From: Sva-07 sp963793335
GTDB taxonomy: Bacteria; Actinomycetota; Acidimicrobiia; Acidimicrobiales; Ilumatobacteraceae
Length of the DNA: 64,000 nt
Assembly (NCBI GenBank): GCA_963793335.1
Contig: CAWBZS010000001.1
Location: 1 to 64,000 of the forward strand
Direction: 5' to 3'
Positions 27,683 through 36,211 of the stretch are shown one piece after another (positions within the stretch are counted from its first letter, which is position 1; each line of letters opens with the position of its first letter). Made by a program: the position numbers and the translations under genes. Below the pieces are notes generated by a model. That model worked only from the letters and a program-made list of their open reading frames with translations. It ran no database searches and had not been told where the DNA came from.

Positions 27683-28160
27683 TCATTGCATCGTGAGCAC
27701 GCGGCCGTACCCGTGGCGAGTCTCGAGATCACTGGCGCCCTTGTTCCCGGCCCAGGCCGTGCGACCGTTGACGAGCACGGCCTTGACCGTGTCGTCGTTG
27801 CGGCGCACGAGCCGTTGCACGCCGGTGAAGCTCGGCATCGGCTCCTCGTGGATCTCCTCGACGGTGTCGTCGAGACGATGAGGGTCGATGACGACGAGTT
27901 CGCCCGCTTTCCGACGCCGATGCGAGCGGCGTCGACGCGGTGGAAGTCGGCGATGTCGGCGGTCACCTTGTGCACCGCTTCACCGACGGTCATGAACGGC
28001 TTCCTTGCACTCTCGGCGTCGCGCACGCGCTTGAGGAGTCGCAGTTGGAAGTTGTAGAACGCCATGTTCCGCAGGTGGGCGCCGGCATCGGAGAAGCCCA
28101 TCATCGCTGCGGGGTGCTCGATGATCCAGTCGACACGATCGTGGTCGAGCGTGCGCTGGC
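27683..28160 (-). pseudogene. C-terminal fragment of a D-aminoacylase-type amidohydrolase, frameshifted
   Basis: The visible part begins around WIIEHPAAMMGFSDAGAHLRNMAFYN, continues through RIGVGKRA, then needs a frame change near 27910 (one base missing) to continue ELVVIDPHRLDDTVEEIHEEPMPSF to the stop at 27683. The N-terminal two thirds with the metal-binding HxH are absent. It is a remnant at the edge of the sigma-factor locus. Confidence 0.65.
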
Positions 28161-28364
28161 CGACGAACGGATCTCGCTGGGTCATGTCGCGTCGATCGCC
28201 GGCCTCAGCGAGCACGGCGCCTTGACGGAGCGTGTCGCCGATGGTTCGGCGCGCCGCCTTCGGTGTATCGATCGGCGCTGATCTGAGCGCGTCATCGCGC
28301 AGCGATGCCGGCTCGCGAGCGGGACGTGGTTTGGTTCGAGCGCCGACCGCTACGGGTTGGCGTC

Positions 28365-28643
28365 TCACCCCGGACCGGCTCGTAGCCGGAGCTGGGAGAC
28401 CAAGCTGTCGAAGTCGGCGGGCATGACGTCGAGTTGGTGATCGTTGGTGGCGTTGGTGAGCTGGATCGTCATCCGGATCTGATCGACGAAAATCGTGCAG
28501 CCCTCGCAGCCGTCGAGATGCTCCTGGAACGCAACGAGGTCCGTGCGATCGAGGGCATCGTCGAGGTAGTCGGTGACGAGTTCGACGGCATCCGCGCAAC
28601 GAATGCTGAAGCCGCTCGTTGATGGTGCGTGTTGGTCAGACAT
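28365..28643 (-). CDS. Zinc-finger anti-sigma factor (ZAS type)
   Basis: Ninety-two residues starting MSDQHAPSTSG. The H-x-x-x-C-x-x-C motif is HLDGCEGC, preceded by an AVELVTDYLDDALD helix, the typical zf-HC2 anti-sigma fold. No membrane segment follows, so it is a soluble, probably redox-sensing anti-sigma (RsrA-like). Its ATG overlaps the sigma-factor stop by eight bases, so the two are coupled. It most likely binds the ECF sigma factor encoded upstream. Confidence 0.85.
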   Translation of the reverse strand: MSDQHAPSTSGFSIRCADAVELVTDYLDDALDRTDLVAFQEHLDGCEGCTIFVDQIRMTIQLTNATNDHQLDVMPADFDSLVSQLRLRAGPG

Positions 28644-29253
28644 CGGTGAAGTGCTCCTCGAGAAGGGTTCGTAGAGCGGTGCGCCCTCGGTGAAGGAGCA
28701 CTCGTTGATTGACTGATGAGATACCGAGAGCGTTACAGACCTCGTCGGAGGTCCAGCCCTCGACGTCGCGGAGCGTGACCACTTCTTGTTGGGCTGGCGG
28801 AAGCTGTTTGATGGCGTCGCCGATCGCAGTGAGTGTCTCTCGGGATTCCAGTTGGGCCCCAGGGAGGCGCTGCCATTCGGGTGGAGGTGTTGTCCAGTGG
28901 CCGGGGGCGCCTTGGGCCATGAGCCGGTCGGGGTCGACCGATTGATGGTTGCCGTCGCTGGTGTGGCCCATCGCGGCGAACGGGACAATCTTGGCTTCGC
29001 GTGGGGCGAGCGTACGGACCTTGTTGAGCATGATTCGGTAGATCCAGGTCTTGAGCGACGAACGGTGTTCAAACGTGTCGATGGATCCGATGACGGCGGC
29101 CCAGGTTTCCTGCACGACTTCCTCGGCGAGCGCCTGGGTGACGTAGGTGCGGGCGAGCCGCGTCAGACCTGGATTCAGTTCGGTGACGATTGCTCGGAAC
29201 GCTGCTTCATCGCCAGCGCGGAGCGCGTCGACGATGTCGGAGTCGCTTGTCAC
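28636..29253 (-). CDS. ECF RNA polymerase sigma factor
   Basis: A 205-residue sigma-70-family factor. Region 2 is around IVDALRAGDEAAFRAIV ... EEVVQETWAAVIGSIDTFEHRSSLKTWIYRI. Region 4 is around IGDAIKQLPPAQQEVVTLRDVEGWTSDEVCNALG. The GTG at 29253-29251 is chosen because the frame upstream is unlike sigma factors. It precedes its anti-sigma gene and is divergent from the msrA-led operon. I propose it reads the six TGTAAC-N16-(G/T)GTC sites of the island. No such site lies directly before its own gene. Confidence 0.88.
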   Translation of the reverse strand: MTSDSDIVDALRAGDEAAFRAIVTELNPGLTRLARTYVTQALAEEVVQETWAAVIGSIDTFEHRSSLKTWIYRIMLNKVRTLAPREAKIVPFAAMGHTSDGNHQSVDPDRLMAQGAPGHWTTPPPEWQRLPGAQLESRETLTAIGDAIKQLPPAQQEVVTLRDVEGWTSDEVCNALGISSVNQRVLLHRGRTALRTLLEEHFTDV

Positions 29254-29273
29254 AGTCGGATTGTACGTGGGTG

Positions 29274-29300
29274 TGTAACACGAGCAGGAGTTGATGGTCT
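29274..29300 (+). promoter_or_regulatory. ECF-type promoter of the msrA operon (TGTAAC-N16-GGTCT)
   Basis: TGTAAC at 29274-29279, 16 bases, GGTCT at 29296-29300. It lies in the divergent region between the sigma gene and msrA and leaves a leader of about 100 bases before the GTG at 29405. Confidence 0.7.
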
Positions 29301-29404
29301 GAGTACACGTCCCCACCAACGACCCGCCTCCCCCCGGGCCGGTCCGGTGGGGGCGTCGTCGTCCGAAATCGATCGAAGATCGAGTAGTTGAATGGAGATC
29401 CACT

Positions 29405-30034
29405 GTGAACCGTCGTCTTCCCGCTCCACCACCGCCCGCCGAGCGGTGCCTGCCCGGCCGCAGCGAACCGCTCGACATCCCGGCCGCCCACCACGTGAAT
29501 GGCAACCCGCTCGTCGGTCCGTGGCCCGACGGCCTCGACACGCTCGTGGTCGCGATGGGTTGCTTCTGGGGCGCCGAGCGTCTCTTCTGGGAGACCCCGG
29601 GCGTGTACAGCACCGCGGTTGGCTACGCCGGCGGTACCACACCGAACCCGACCTACGAGGAGACGTGCACGTCGATGACCGGGCACACCGAGGCCGTGCT
29701 GGTCGTCTTCGACCCGAACGTCGTCGGCGTCGAACAGTTGCTGGCGGTGTTCTGGGAGAACCACGACCCGACCCAGTTCATGGGTCAGGGCAACGACATC
29801 GGCAGCCAGTACCGGTCGGCGGTGTACACCAACTCCACTGAGCAGGCCGATGTCGTCGACGCGAGCCGCGACGCCTACCAGAAGCAGCTGTCAGCCGCGG
29901 GGTTCGGTGAGATCACCACCGAGATCGCCCCGGCCGGCGAGTTCTTCTACGCCGAGGGCTACCACCAGCAGTACTTGGCCAAGAACCCTGGCGGCTACTG
30001 CAACCACGGCTTCTGTCAGGTCGCCTACGCCTGA
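29405..30034 (+). CDS. msrA: Peptide-methionine (S)-S-oxide reductase MsrA
   Basis: A 209-residue MsrA with catalytic Cys53 in AMGCFWGAE, substrate-binding GYAGGTTPNPTYEETC and YHQQYLAKNP. Two C-terminal cysteines (199 and 204 in GYCNHGFCQ) serve as resolving residues. It reduces methionine-S-sulfoxide in proteins at the expense of thioredoxin. The GTG start lies 105 bases after an ECF-type promoter. It is the first gene of a rightward operon with the thioredoxin-MsrB fusion and is a paralogue of the TGA-containing MsrA at 26083. Confidence 0.93.
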   Translation: MNRRLPAPPPPAERCLPGRSEPLDIPAAHHVNGNPLVGPWPDGLDTLVVAMGCFWGAERLFWETPGVYSTAVGYAGGTTPNPTYEETCTSMTGHTEAVLVVFDPNVVGVEQLLAVFWENHDPTQFMGQGNDIGSQYRSAVYTNSTEQADVVDASRDAYQKQLSAAGFGEITTEIAPAGEFFYAEGYHQQYLAKNPGGYCNHGFCQVAYA

Positions 30035-30072
30035 CGAGAGCGCCGCACACACAAGGAAAGGGGAACCACGCA

Positions 30073-31026
30073 ATGCATGACCAGTACGGAATTGTCGGGC
30101 ACACCGCGCCGGAGTTCCGGTTCGACCACTGGCTGGACAACATCGACGGCGATCTGAAGATCGCCGACATCGACGAGCCGGTGATCTTTCTCTACAACTT
30201 TCAATCGTGGTGCCCTGGCTGTCACAGCCACGGGTTCCCGACGCTCAAGGCCGTTCGAGCTGCGCTCGATGCCGGCGGGTTTGCCGGCAGAGTGAAGTTC
30301 GTCGCAGTCCAGACCGTGTTCGAAGGTCACGACACCAACACCGCCGAGGCAGCACGCGAGTCACTTGGCCAGCACGGGCTCGGCGACCTCGCGTTGGGCC
30401 ACGATTCGGGCCATCCGCCGACGATCATGGCGGACTACCGGACCGGTGGGACACCGTGGACCGTCGTGATCGGACCCCGGCCAGATCGGACCGTGCTCTT
30501 CAACGGGTTCCAACTCGACGCAACTGCCGCGGTCGAACTCATCGAAGCCGTGCTCGTCGATGAGCAGACGCCGACACAAACCGACACCTCACACACCGAA
30601 CCCGAAGAAGGGAACACCGAAATGACCAAGCCAGTGATCGACAAGAGCGCGCTGCGCAAGCGCTTGACGAAGGAACAGTACGAGGTCACCCAGAACGGTG
30701 GCACCGAGCGGCCGTTCACCGGCATCTATCACGACACCAAGACCGACGGCGCGTATCGCTGTGTCGTGTGCGACGAGGTGCTGTTCGACAGTGCGTCGAA
30801 GTTCGAATCCGGGACCGGTTGGCCGTCGTTCAGCGCCGAATCCGAGGAGGGCAAGGTCCGTCGCATCATCGACCCCAGCCACGCCATGACCCGCACCGAG
30901 GCTCGCTGCAACAACTGCGACGCGCACCTCGGTCACGTGTTCCCCGACGGCCCCGGCCCGGGCGGCGAACGGTACTGCATGAACTCCGCATCGCTGCGCC
31001 TCGAGCCGGCCGACACCACCCAATGA
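30073..31026 (+). CDS. msrB: Thioredoxin/peroxiredoxin-like domain fused to MsrB
   Basis: A 317-residue two-domain protein. Residues 1-165 form a thioredoxin/TSA-like domain with C47-PG-C50 (SWCPGCHSHG). A hydrophilic linker follows. Residues 184-317 form MsrB: zinc cysteines CVVC and CNNC, and the catalytic Cys in RYCMNSASL. GGAAAGGGGAA precedes the first ATG. An internal ATG at codon 184 has its own GAAGAAGGGA site, so separate MsrB might also be made. The fused thioredoxin could recycle MsrB (inference). It reduces methionine-R-sulfoxide. Confidence 0.9.
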   Translation: MHDQYGIVGHTAPEFRFDHWLDNIDGDLKIADIDEPVIFLYNFQSWCPGCHSHGFPTLKAVRAALDAGGFAGRVKFVAVQTVFEGHDTNTAEAARESLGQHGLGDLALGHDSGHPPTIMADYRTGGTPWTVVIGPRPDRTVLFNGFQLDATAAVELIEAVLVDEQTPTQTDTSHTEPEEGNTEMTKPVIDKSALRKRLTKEQYEVTQNGGTERPFTGIYHDTKTDGAYRCVVCDEVLFDSASKFESGTGWPSFSAESEEGKVRRIIDPSHAMTRTEARCNNCDAHLGHVFPDGPGPGGERYCMNSASLRLEPADTTQ

Positions 31027-31113
31027 ACAGCCCCCGGCCCGTCAGTAACCAACTGGCGGGCCGGGAGTGACATCGTGAAGCGCAGCCGTGGGCTGCAGAA
31101 CGGAGAGTGAGTG

Positions 31114-31707
31114 ATGGCAACGAGAGGATTCCAGGGTCGGGGGCGGTCGACCGACGGCCGGGTTCCACCCGGGCAGTTCGTGACCGATGATTTTCCGGTC
31201 TTGACGGCTGGCCCGACCGAGTTTGTCGAGACCGCTGACTGGTCCTTGACCGTGACTGACGGAATGGTCACTTCGACGTTCGACTGGGAGGGCCTGCACG
31301 AGCTCCCGATGGAGACGATCACGACCGACATCCATTGCGTCACGCACTGGTCGAAGTTCGACACGACATGGCGCGGTGTCCCGATCGAGGCACTGTTCGA
31401 CGCCGCCGGTGTCGGTGACTTCGATTATGCGTTGGTGTCGAGCTACGGCGGATACACCACCAATCTTCCGGTGACTGACCTCGTCGACCGGGACGCGATG
31501 GTCGCGGTCGAGTTCGACGGTGCCCCGCTCGAAGCCGAACACGGCGGCCCTGTACGTCTGCTGGTCCCGCACCTGTATCTGTGGAAGAGCGCCAAGTGGC
31601 TGTCGGAGATCCGACTTGGAGACGACGAGGATCAGGGCTTCTGGGAAGCAGCGGGCTACCACAACTACGGCGACCCATGGTCAGAACAGCGCTACACCAG
31701 TGACTGA
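31114..31707 (+). CDS. Sulfite-oxidase-like molybdopterin oxidoreductase (MsrP-like)
   Basis: A 197-residue cytoplasmic-looking protein of the oxidoreductase molybdopterin-binding family. The molybdenum-ligand cysteine is in TTDIHCVTHWSKFDTTW. LPVTDLVDRDAMVAVEFDG and GGPVRLLVPHLYLWKSAKW are typical later motifs. Stand-alone proteins of this length resemble YedY/MsrP without the Tat signal. Next to two Msr enzymes and an FAD reductase it may reduce sulfoxides in the cytoplasm (inference). GGAGA precedes the ATG at 31114. Confidence 0.82.
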   Translation: MATRGFQGRGRSTDGRVPPGQFVTDDFPVLTAGPTEFVETADWSLTVTDGMVTSTFDWEGLHELPMETITTDIHCVTHWSKFDTTWRGVPIEALFDAAGVGDFDYALVSSYGGYTTNLPVTDLVDRDAMVAVEFDGAPLEAEHGGPVRLLVPHLYLWKSAKWLSEIRLGDDEDQGFWEAAGYHNYGDPWSEQRYTSD

Positions 31708-32440
31708 AACGACAACCATCGACCGGACTCCGATTCGTCGGCGGCTGGCATGGCGCGAAGCCATCGTCGTCGGCTCAGTTGCCGAGTCGACGACAGCCCG
31801 GACTCTCGTCCTGGGAATCGACGGGTGGACGTCCCATCGCGCCGGCCAACATCTGGATGTGCGCTTGACCGCACCGGACGGGTACCAGGCGACACGCAGC
31901 TACTCGCTGTCGTCGGGTCCCGGTGAGGCACCGCAGATCACGGTCGAGCGGGTGGAGGACGGAGAGGTGTCACCGTTCCTTGTCGACGAGATCGCCATCG
32001 GCGAGTCGATCGAGGTGCGTGGCCCGATCGGCGGCTACTTCGTATGGGAACCCTCCGAGGCGCCGGTCGTGTTGATCGGTGGCGGCTCAGGGCTCGCACC
32101 GCTGCGCGCGATCTGGCGGGCCGCGGCCAAGCATCAACACCCGGTCGTGATCGCCGCGTCCGCACGCAACGCCGACCGGCTCATCTACCGCGATGAACTG
32201 GACGCGCTCGACGCAACGGTCCATCTCACTCGTGATGCGACGATGGGATACCGGGCAGGGCGCATCGATCGGGCCGACCTCGACGCCCTCCTCGCGCAGG
32301 CAACGTCCAGCGCCCTGCAAACATCAACTGATGCCGTTGTGTTTGTTTGCGGGCCGACCGGCTTCGTCGAACACATCGCCACCGTCCTTCGCGACGCTGG
32401 CGTGCACAACGAGGCGATGCGATTGGAGCGATTCGGATGA
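31700..32440 (+). CDS. FAD/NAD-binding ferredoxin-reductase-type oxidoreductase
   Basis: A 246-residue flavin reductase. The FAD-binding R-x-Y-S is TRSYSLSSGPGE. The nucleotide-binding part has LIGGGSGLAPLRAI, and the C-terminal VFVCGPTGFVEHI and ERFG end are typical of ferredoxin-NADP reductase-like modules. No 2Fe-2S domain. The GTG start at 31700 overlaps the stop of the molybdopterin gene by eight bases, so it is very likely its electron donor. Confidence 0.88.
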   Translation: MTETTTIDRTPIRRRLAWREAIVVGSVAESTTARTLVLGIDGWTSHRAGQHLDVRLTAPDGYQATRSYSLSSGPGEAPQITVERVEDGEVSPFLVDEIAIGESIEVRGPIGGYFVWEPSEAPVVLIGGGSGLAPLRAIWRAAAKHQHPVVIAASARNADRLIYRDELDALDATVHLTRDATMGYRAGRIDRADLDALLAQATSSALQTSTDAVVFVCGPTGFVEHIATVLRDAGVHNEAMRLERFG

Positions 32441-32733
32441 CCACCACAGGACCACTCGCGACGGAACCGGACATGACTCACGTCGACGGCAACGCAGTGA
32501 TCGGAGCGCTGTCGATCGCGTTGGGCGTCGACATGGGTGATGCGGGCGCTGTCTGCGACAACTGCGGGCTACGCCACGCCATCGCGGAATGTCATGTGTA
32601 TCTGCGTTGCCCCGGAATCGTGATGCGCTGTCCGCACTGCGCGGCGGTCGAGATCGTCCTGGTCGAGATCGCACACCGATTCCAGGTCACCATGAACGGT
32701 GTCGCCGCACTCAACCTGACGAGCAACCGATGA
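32437..32733 (+). CDS. DUF6510 family protein (zinc-ribbon-like)
   Basis: Ninety-eight residues with MTHVDGNAVIGALSIALG, then CDNCG and CPGIVMRCPHC cysteine pairs, a DUF6510 pattern seen beside MsrP-like oxidoreductases. The ATG overlaps the previous stop (ATGA at 32437-32440). It is probably a small zinc protein assisting the redox pair. Molecular role unknown. Confidence 0.78.
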   Translation: MTTTGPLATEPDMTHVDGNAVIGALSIALGVDMGDAGAVCDNCGLRHAIAECHVYLRCPGIVMRCPHCAAVEIVLVEIAHRFQVTMNGVAALNLTSNR

Positions 32734-33983
32734 CCGAATTGTTGATCATCGCAGCGGTCACGTTCAGCTACGCGCTCGTGTCGGAGCGTCTGTCGATGTC
32801 ACCGGTGACTGCTCCGATGGTCTTCACGACCGTGGGCGTCATCGTCGGCACCGGCGGTTTCGGCTGGTTCGACCTCGAGTTGGACGGCGAGGCCACGTCG
32901 ATCCTGGTCGAGGCGACTTTGGTGCTGGTGCTCTTCACTGATGCCATCCGCATCGATCTCGGGGTGCTGCGCCACCAGGCTGCGCTCCCGGGACGCATGC
33001 TCGGCGTCGGACTTCCATTGACGATCGTCGCCGGCACCGCGTTGGCCGTCGTGGTCGTACCGGGGCTCAGTGTGATCGAGGCAGCACTGCTCGCTGCCGT
33101 GCTCGCGCCGACCGACGCTGCGCTGGGACAGGCTGTGGTCAGTGACCGGCGACTCCCGGTCAGGATCCGCCAGACGATCAACGTCGAAAGCGGATTGAAC
33201 GACGGGATTGCTGTGCCGGTCGTGACCGTGCTGCTCGCTGCGGCCGCCGCCGAAGCCGCAGGTGGCGCAACTGACTGGGTCGGCCTCGCCGCCCGCCAGG
33301 TCGGATTCGGGGTCCTCGCCGGTGTGGTGGCCGGCGCGGTCGGCGGACGACTCTTGGACCATCGAGCCAGCGGCGGCCACGTGGAGGGCGTGTACCGCCA
33401 ACTCGCGACGATCGCGATCGCCGTCGCCGCGTTCGCTCTGGCGGGCGTGTTGGATGGCAACGGGTTCATCGCAGCGTTCGTGGCCGGGTTGTCGTTCGGG
33501 CGGATCGCCCGCCAACAATGCACCGGAATCCAAGACTTCACCGAGGACGAAGGCGAGCTGCTGTCGGCAATCACGTTCGTACTGTTCGGCGCAGTGCTCG
33601 TCGGGCCAGTACTTGACGACCTCACGTGGCAGATCGCCCTATACGTCGTGCTGTCGCTCACCGTCATCCGCATCGTCCCCGTCGTGCTGTCTTTGACGGC
33701 GTCGGGGACTTTCTTCGAAACCCGATTGTTCCTCGGCTGGTTCGGACCACGCGGCCTCGCGTCAATTCTGTTCGCGCTGCTCGTGGTCGAGGAACTCGAC
33801 TCCGACGTGGGCGACACGATCTTCACCGTCGCGGCGTGGACCGTGCTCGTGAGCATTTTCGCCCACGGACTCACCGCACGAGCCTGGGTGGGTCACCTCG
33901 CCCGCCGGCTCGATGCTGAGACCGAGCCGATGCCGGAGATGGAAGAGGTCGAAGAGCTCCCGACCCGCTCGGGAATGGCCTGA
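32730..33983 (+). CDS. Cation:proton antiporter (CPA1 / NhaP type)
   Basis: A 417-residue protein with about 12 membrane segments. Key motifs are LAPTDAALGQAVV (ion-site TD), INVESGLNDGIAVPVV (the ND/ES motif of CPA1 antiporters) and WFGPRGLASILFALLV. The ATG overlaps the DUF6510 stop by four bases, so it is the last member of the molybdopterin operon. It exchanges Na+ or K+ for protons. Its presence in a sulfoxide-repair operon suggests pH or ion homeostasis during oxidant stress (inference). Confidence 0.87.
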   Translation: MTELLIIAAVTFSYALVSERLSMSPVTAPMVFTTVGVIVGTGGFGWFDLELDGEATSILVEATLVLVLFTDAIRIDLGVLRHQAALPGRMLGVGLPLTIVAGTALAVVVVPGLSVIEAALLAAVLAPTDAALGQAVVSDRRLPVRIRQTINVESGLNDGIAVPVVTVLLAAAAAEAAGGATDWVGLAARQVGFGVLAGVVAGAVGGRLLDHRASGGHVEGVYRQLATIAIAVAAFALAGVLDGNGFIAAFVAGLSFGRIARQQCTGIQDFTEDEGELLSAITFVLFGAVLVGPVLDDLTWQIALYVVLSLTVIRIVPVVLSLTASGTFFETRLFLGWFGPRGLASILFALLVVEELDSDVGDTIFTVAAWTVLVSIFAHGLTARAWVGHLARRLDAETEPMPEMEEVEELPTRSGMA

Positions 33984-33992
33984 GCATCTCCG

Positions 33993-35654
33993 ATGAATGA
34001 ACATCACACCGATTTCATCCGACAACGAATCTCCGAGGACATCGCCGCTGGGCGGCTCGATGGTCGAGTTGTTCGGACTCGGTTCCCTCCCGAACCGAAT
34101 GGGTACTTGCACATCGGACACGCCAAGTCGATCGTCTTGAACTTCGAGCTAGCCGACGAGTTCGGTGGGTCGTGCAACCTGCGCTTCGACGACACCAACC
34201 CGTCGTCGGCGTTCCCCGAGTTCTATCAAGCGATCATCGACGACATCGCATGGCTCGGATTTCGGCCGGCCCAGATCGGGTACGCCTCGGATCATTTCGA
34301 ACAGCTCTACTTCTGGGCGCGCGACCTCATCGCCGCCGACGTCGCGTACGTCGACGACCAGGACGCCGCAACGATCTCGGACCAGCGCGGCGGGTACGGG
34401 ACACCGGGCCGACCCAGCCCGTTCCGTAACCGCACACCCGATGAGAACCTGGAGTTGTTCGCCCGCATGCGCGCCGGCGAATTCGGTGATGGTTCTCGGG
34501 TCCTGCGAGCCAAGATCGACATGGCAGCCGACAACATGGTGTTGCGCGACCCCGTGTTGTACCGGATCCGACGGACCCGGCACCCACGCACCGGCAACGA
34601 CTGGTTGATCTACCCGACCTACGACTGGGCCCACGGCCAAGTCGACGCACTCGAAGGCATCACCCACTCCGTCGCAACACTCGAGTTCGGCGACCACCGC
34701 CCGCTCTATGACTGGTTCCTCGCGCACCTCGACCTACCGGCGGCCCCGCCCACCCAGATCGAGTTCGCACGGTTGAACCTGACCCACACGGTGACCTCCA
34801 AACGGCTACTGCGCCAACTGATCGACACCGGCGCTGTCGACGGCTGGGACGACCCACGGCTACCGACGCTGCAAGGGCTGCGCCGCCGCGGGTATCCGCC
34901 CAGAGCGATCATCGAGTTCTTGAAACACATCGGTGTCGCGAGAACGAACAGCACCGTCGACATCGAACTCCTCGAATCGTTCGTGCGAACCGAACTCAAC
35001 CGGACCGCGCAACGGCGAATGGTCGTGCTGCGCCCCCTCAAGGTCGTCATCACCAACTGGCCCGACGGACACGTCGAGTGGGTTGACGTCGCGAACAACC
35101 CCGAACGCCCGGGCGACGGGACCCGCCACGTGCCGTTCACCGGAGTGTTGTGGATCGAACGCGACGACTTCGAAGTCGAACCGCCACCGAAGTTCTACCG
35201 GCTCAGCCCTCGACGCGAAGTCAGACTCCGCAACGCGTTCTACATCACCGCCACCGACGTGATCGTCGACAACGACGACACGATCATCGAAGTGCACTGC
35301 ACGTACGATCCCGACAGTGCCGGCGGGTCAACGTCTGACGGCCGCCGAGTTCGGTCAACACTGCATTGGGTCTCCGCTCCGCACGCTGTCGACACGACCG
35401 TGCATCTCTACGACCGCGGCGACACGCCCCCGCACAACGCAACAAGCAACGGCGAATCAACCAAGCCCGAGTCGAAGGAGACGCTGTCAGCCAAGGCCGA
35501 ACCGGCGCTCGCCGCGACACCGGCAGGCTCGGTCGTCCAATTCGAACGGCTCGGCTATTTCGCATTAGATCCTCATCGGCCGGCCACCTTTCACCGCACG
35601 GTTGGGCTGCGCGACGAATGGGCCCGAATCCAGAAACAGGCGCGCACGACCTGA
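33993..35654 (+). CDS. glnS: Glutaminyl-tRNA synthetase
   Basis: A 553-residue class I synthetase of normal GlnRS length. The HIGH motif is in PEPNGYLHIGHAKSIVLNF and the KMSKS-equivalent is VTSKRLL (VMSKR in most GlnRS). ATSRL-type anticodon-domain strands follow and the C-terminus ends FHRTVGLRDEWARI. Most actinobacteria make Gln-tRNA through GluRS and GatCAB and lack GlnRS (general knowledge), so a mobile-element copy is unusual. It starts 9 bases after the antiporter stop, hence probably the same operon. Confidence 0.92.
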   Translation: MNEHHTDFIRQRISEDIAAGRLDGRVVRTRFPPEPNGYLHIGHAKSIVLNFELADEFGGSCNLRFDDTNPSSAFPEFYQAIIDDIAWLGFRPAQIGYASDHFEQLYFWARDLIAADVAYVDDQDAATISDQRGGYGTPGRPSPFRNRTPDENLELFARMRAGEFGDGSRVLRAKIDMAADNMVLRDPVLYRIRRTRHPRTGNDWLIYPTYDWAHGQVDALEGITHSVATLEFGDHRPLYDWFLAHLDLPAAPPTQIEFARLNLTHTVTSKRLLRQLIDTGAVDGWDDPRLPTLQGLRRRGYPPRAIIEFLKHIGVARTNSTVDIELLESFVRTELNRTAQRRMVVLRPLKVVITNWPDGHVEWVDVANNPERPGDGTRHVPFTGVLWIERDDFEVEPPPKFYRLSPRREVRLRNAFYITATDVIVDNDDTIIEVHCTYDPDSAGGSTSDGRRVRSTLHWVSAPHAVDTTVHLYDRGDTPPHNATSNGESTKPESKETLSAKAEPALAATPAGSVVQFERLGYFALDPHRPATFHRTVGLRDEWARIQKQARTT

Positions 35655-35679
35655 CGTCGGCATTCCTCGACACGACAGC

Positions 35680-35706
35680 TGTAACAGTTCGCGTTCTCGA
35701 TGGTCT
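35680..35706 (+). promoter_or_regulatory. ECF-type promoter before the pterin dehydratase gene (TGTAAC-N16-GGTCT)
   Basis: TGTAAC at 35680-35685, 16 bases, GGTCT at 35702-35706; the gene starts at 35776. It matches the island consensus exactly. Confidence 0.68.
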
Positions 35707-35775
35707 CTACACGTCAACATCCGATCCCACGGCCCCACTCGTGCCCGGACAGATCGAGCATCAAGGAGATCGAAC

Positions 35776-36096
35776 ATGCCCACCCGCATCCCCAACCCAG
35801 AGATCGACGCCGTCCTCGAAGCCTCCGATGGGTGGCGACGGAAAGGCAAGGTGATCACCGCCTCCTACACGTTCGACTCGTTCCGCACAGCATTCGAATT
35901 CATGACCGAAGTCGCCCAACACGCCGAGACGCGTCAACACCATCCCGACTGGCGCAACCACGACAACCACGTCCAGATCGATCTCAGCACCCACGAACTT
36001 GGCGGCATCACCGACATCGACCTCGATTTCTCAGCATTGATCTCACGCATCGCCAGCACCATTCGGAACCGCACCCAAGAGACGCTGCAGCCGTAA
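35776..36096 (+). CDS. 4a-hydroxytetrahydrobiopterin dehydratase (PCD/DCoH family)
   Basis: A 106-residue protein with FEFMTEVAQHAETRQHHPDWRN, the pterin-4a-carbinolamine dehydratase active-site motif (H-H-P-x-W), and VQIDLSTHELGGITDID. CAAGGAG lies before the ATG at 35776. PCD recycles oxidised pterins. Stand-alone PCDs near molybdopterin enzymes have been proposed to act on the molybdenum cofactor (family knowledge). It has its own ECF-type promoter. Confidence 0.85.
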   Translation: MPTRIPNPEIDAVLEASDGWRRKGKVITASYTFDSFRTAFEFMTEVAQHAETRQHHPDWRNHDNHVQIDLSTHELGGITDIDLDFSALISRIASTIRNRTQETLQP

Positions 36097-36143
36097 CTGG
36101 CGTCCGGCGACCCCGACCAGCGCGAGACTCGACGCGCGAACTG

Positions 36144-36170
36144 TGTAACGCACAGCTTTCGAGATTGTCG
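36144..36170 (+). promoter_or_regulatory. ECF-type promoter before the anti-sigma/sigma fusion gene (TGTAAC-N16-TGTCG)
   Basis: TGTAAC at 36144-36149, 16 bases, TGTCG at 36166-36170, 41 bases before the ATG at 36212. The -10 keeps the GTC core but differs at the flanks, so it is the weakest of the six matches. Confidence 0.55.
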
Positions 36171-36211
36171 AGTAGATCCAGACCGAGCACTCACCGCCCC
36201 AGGAGACCTCC

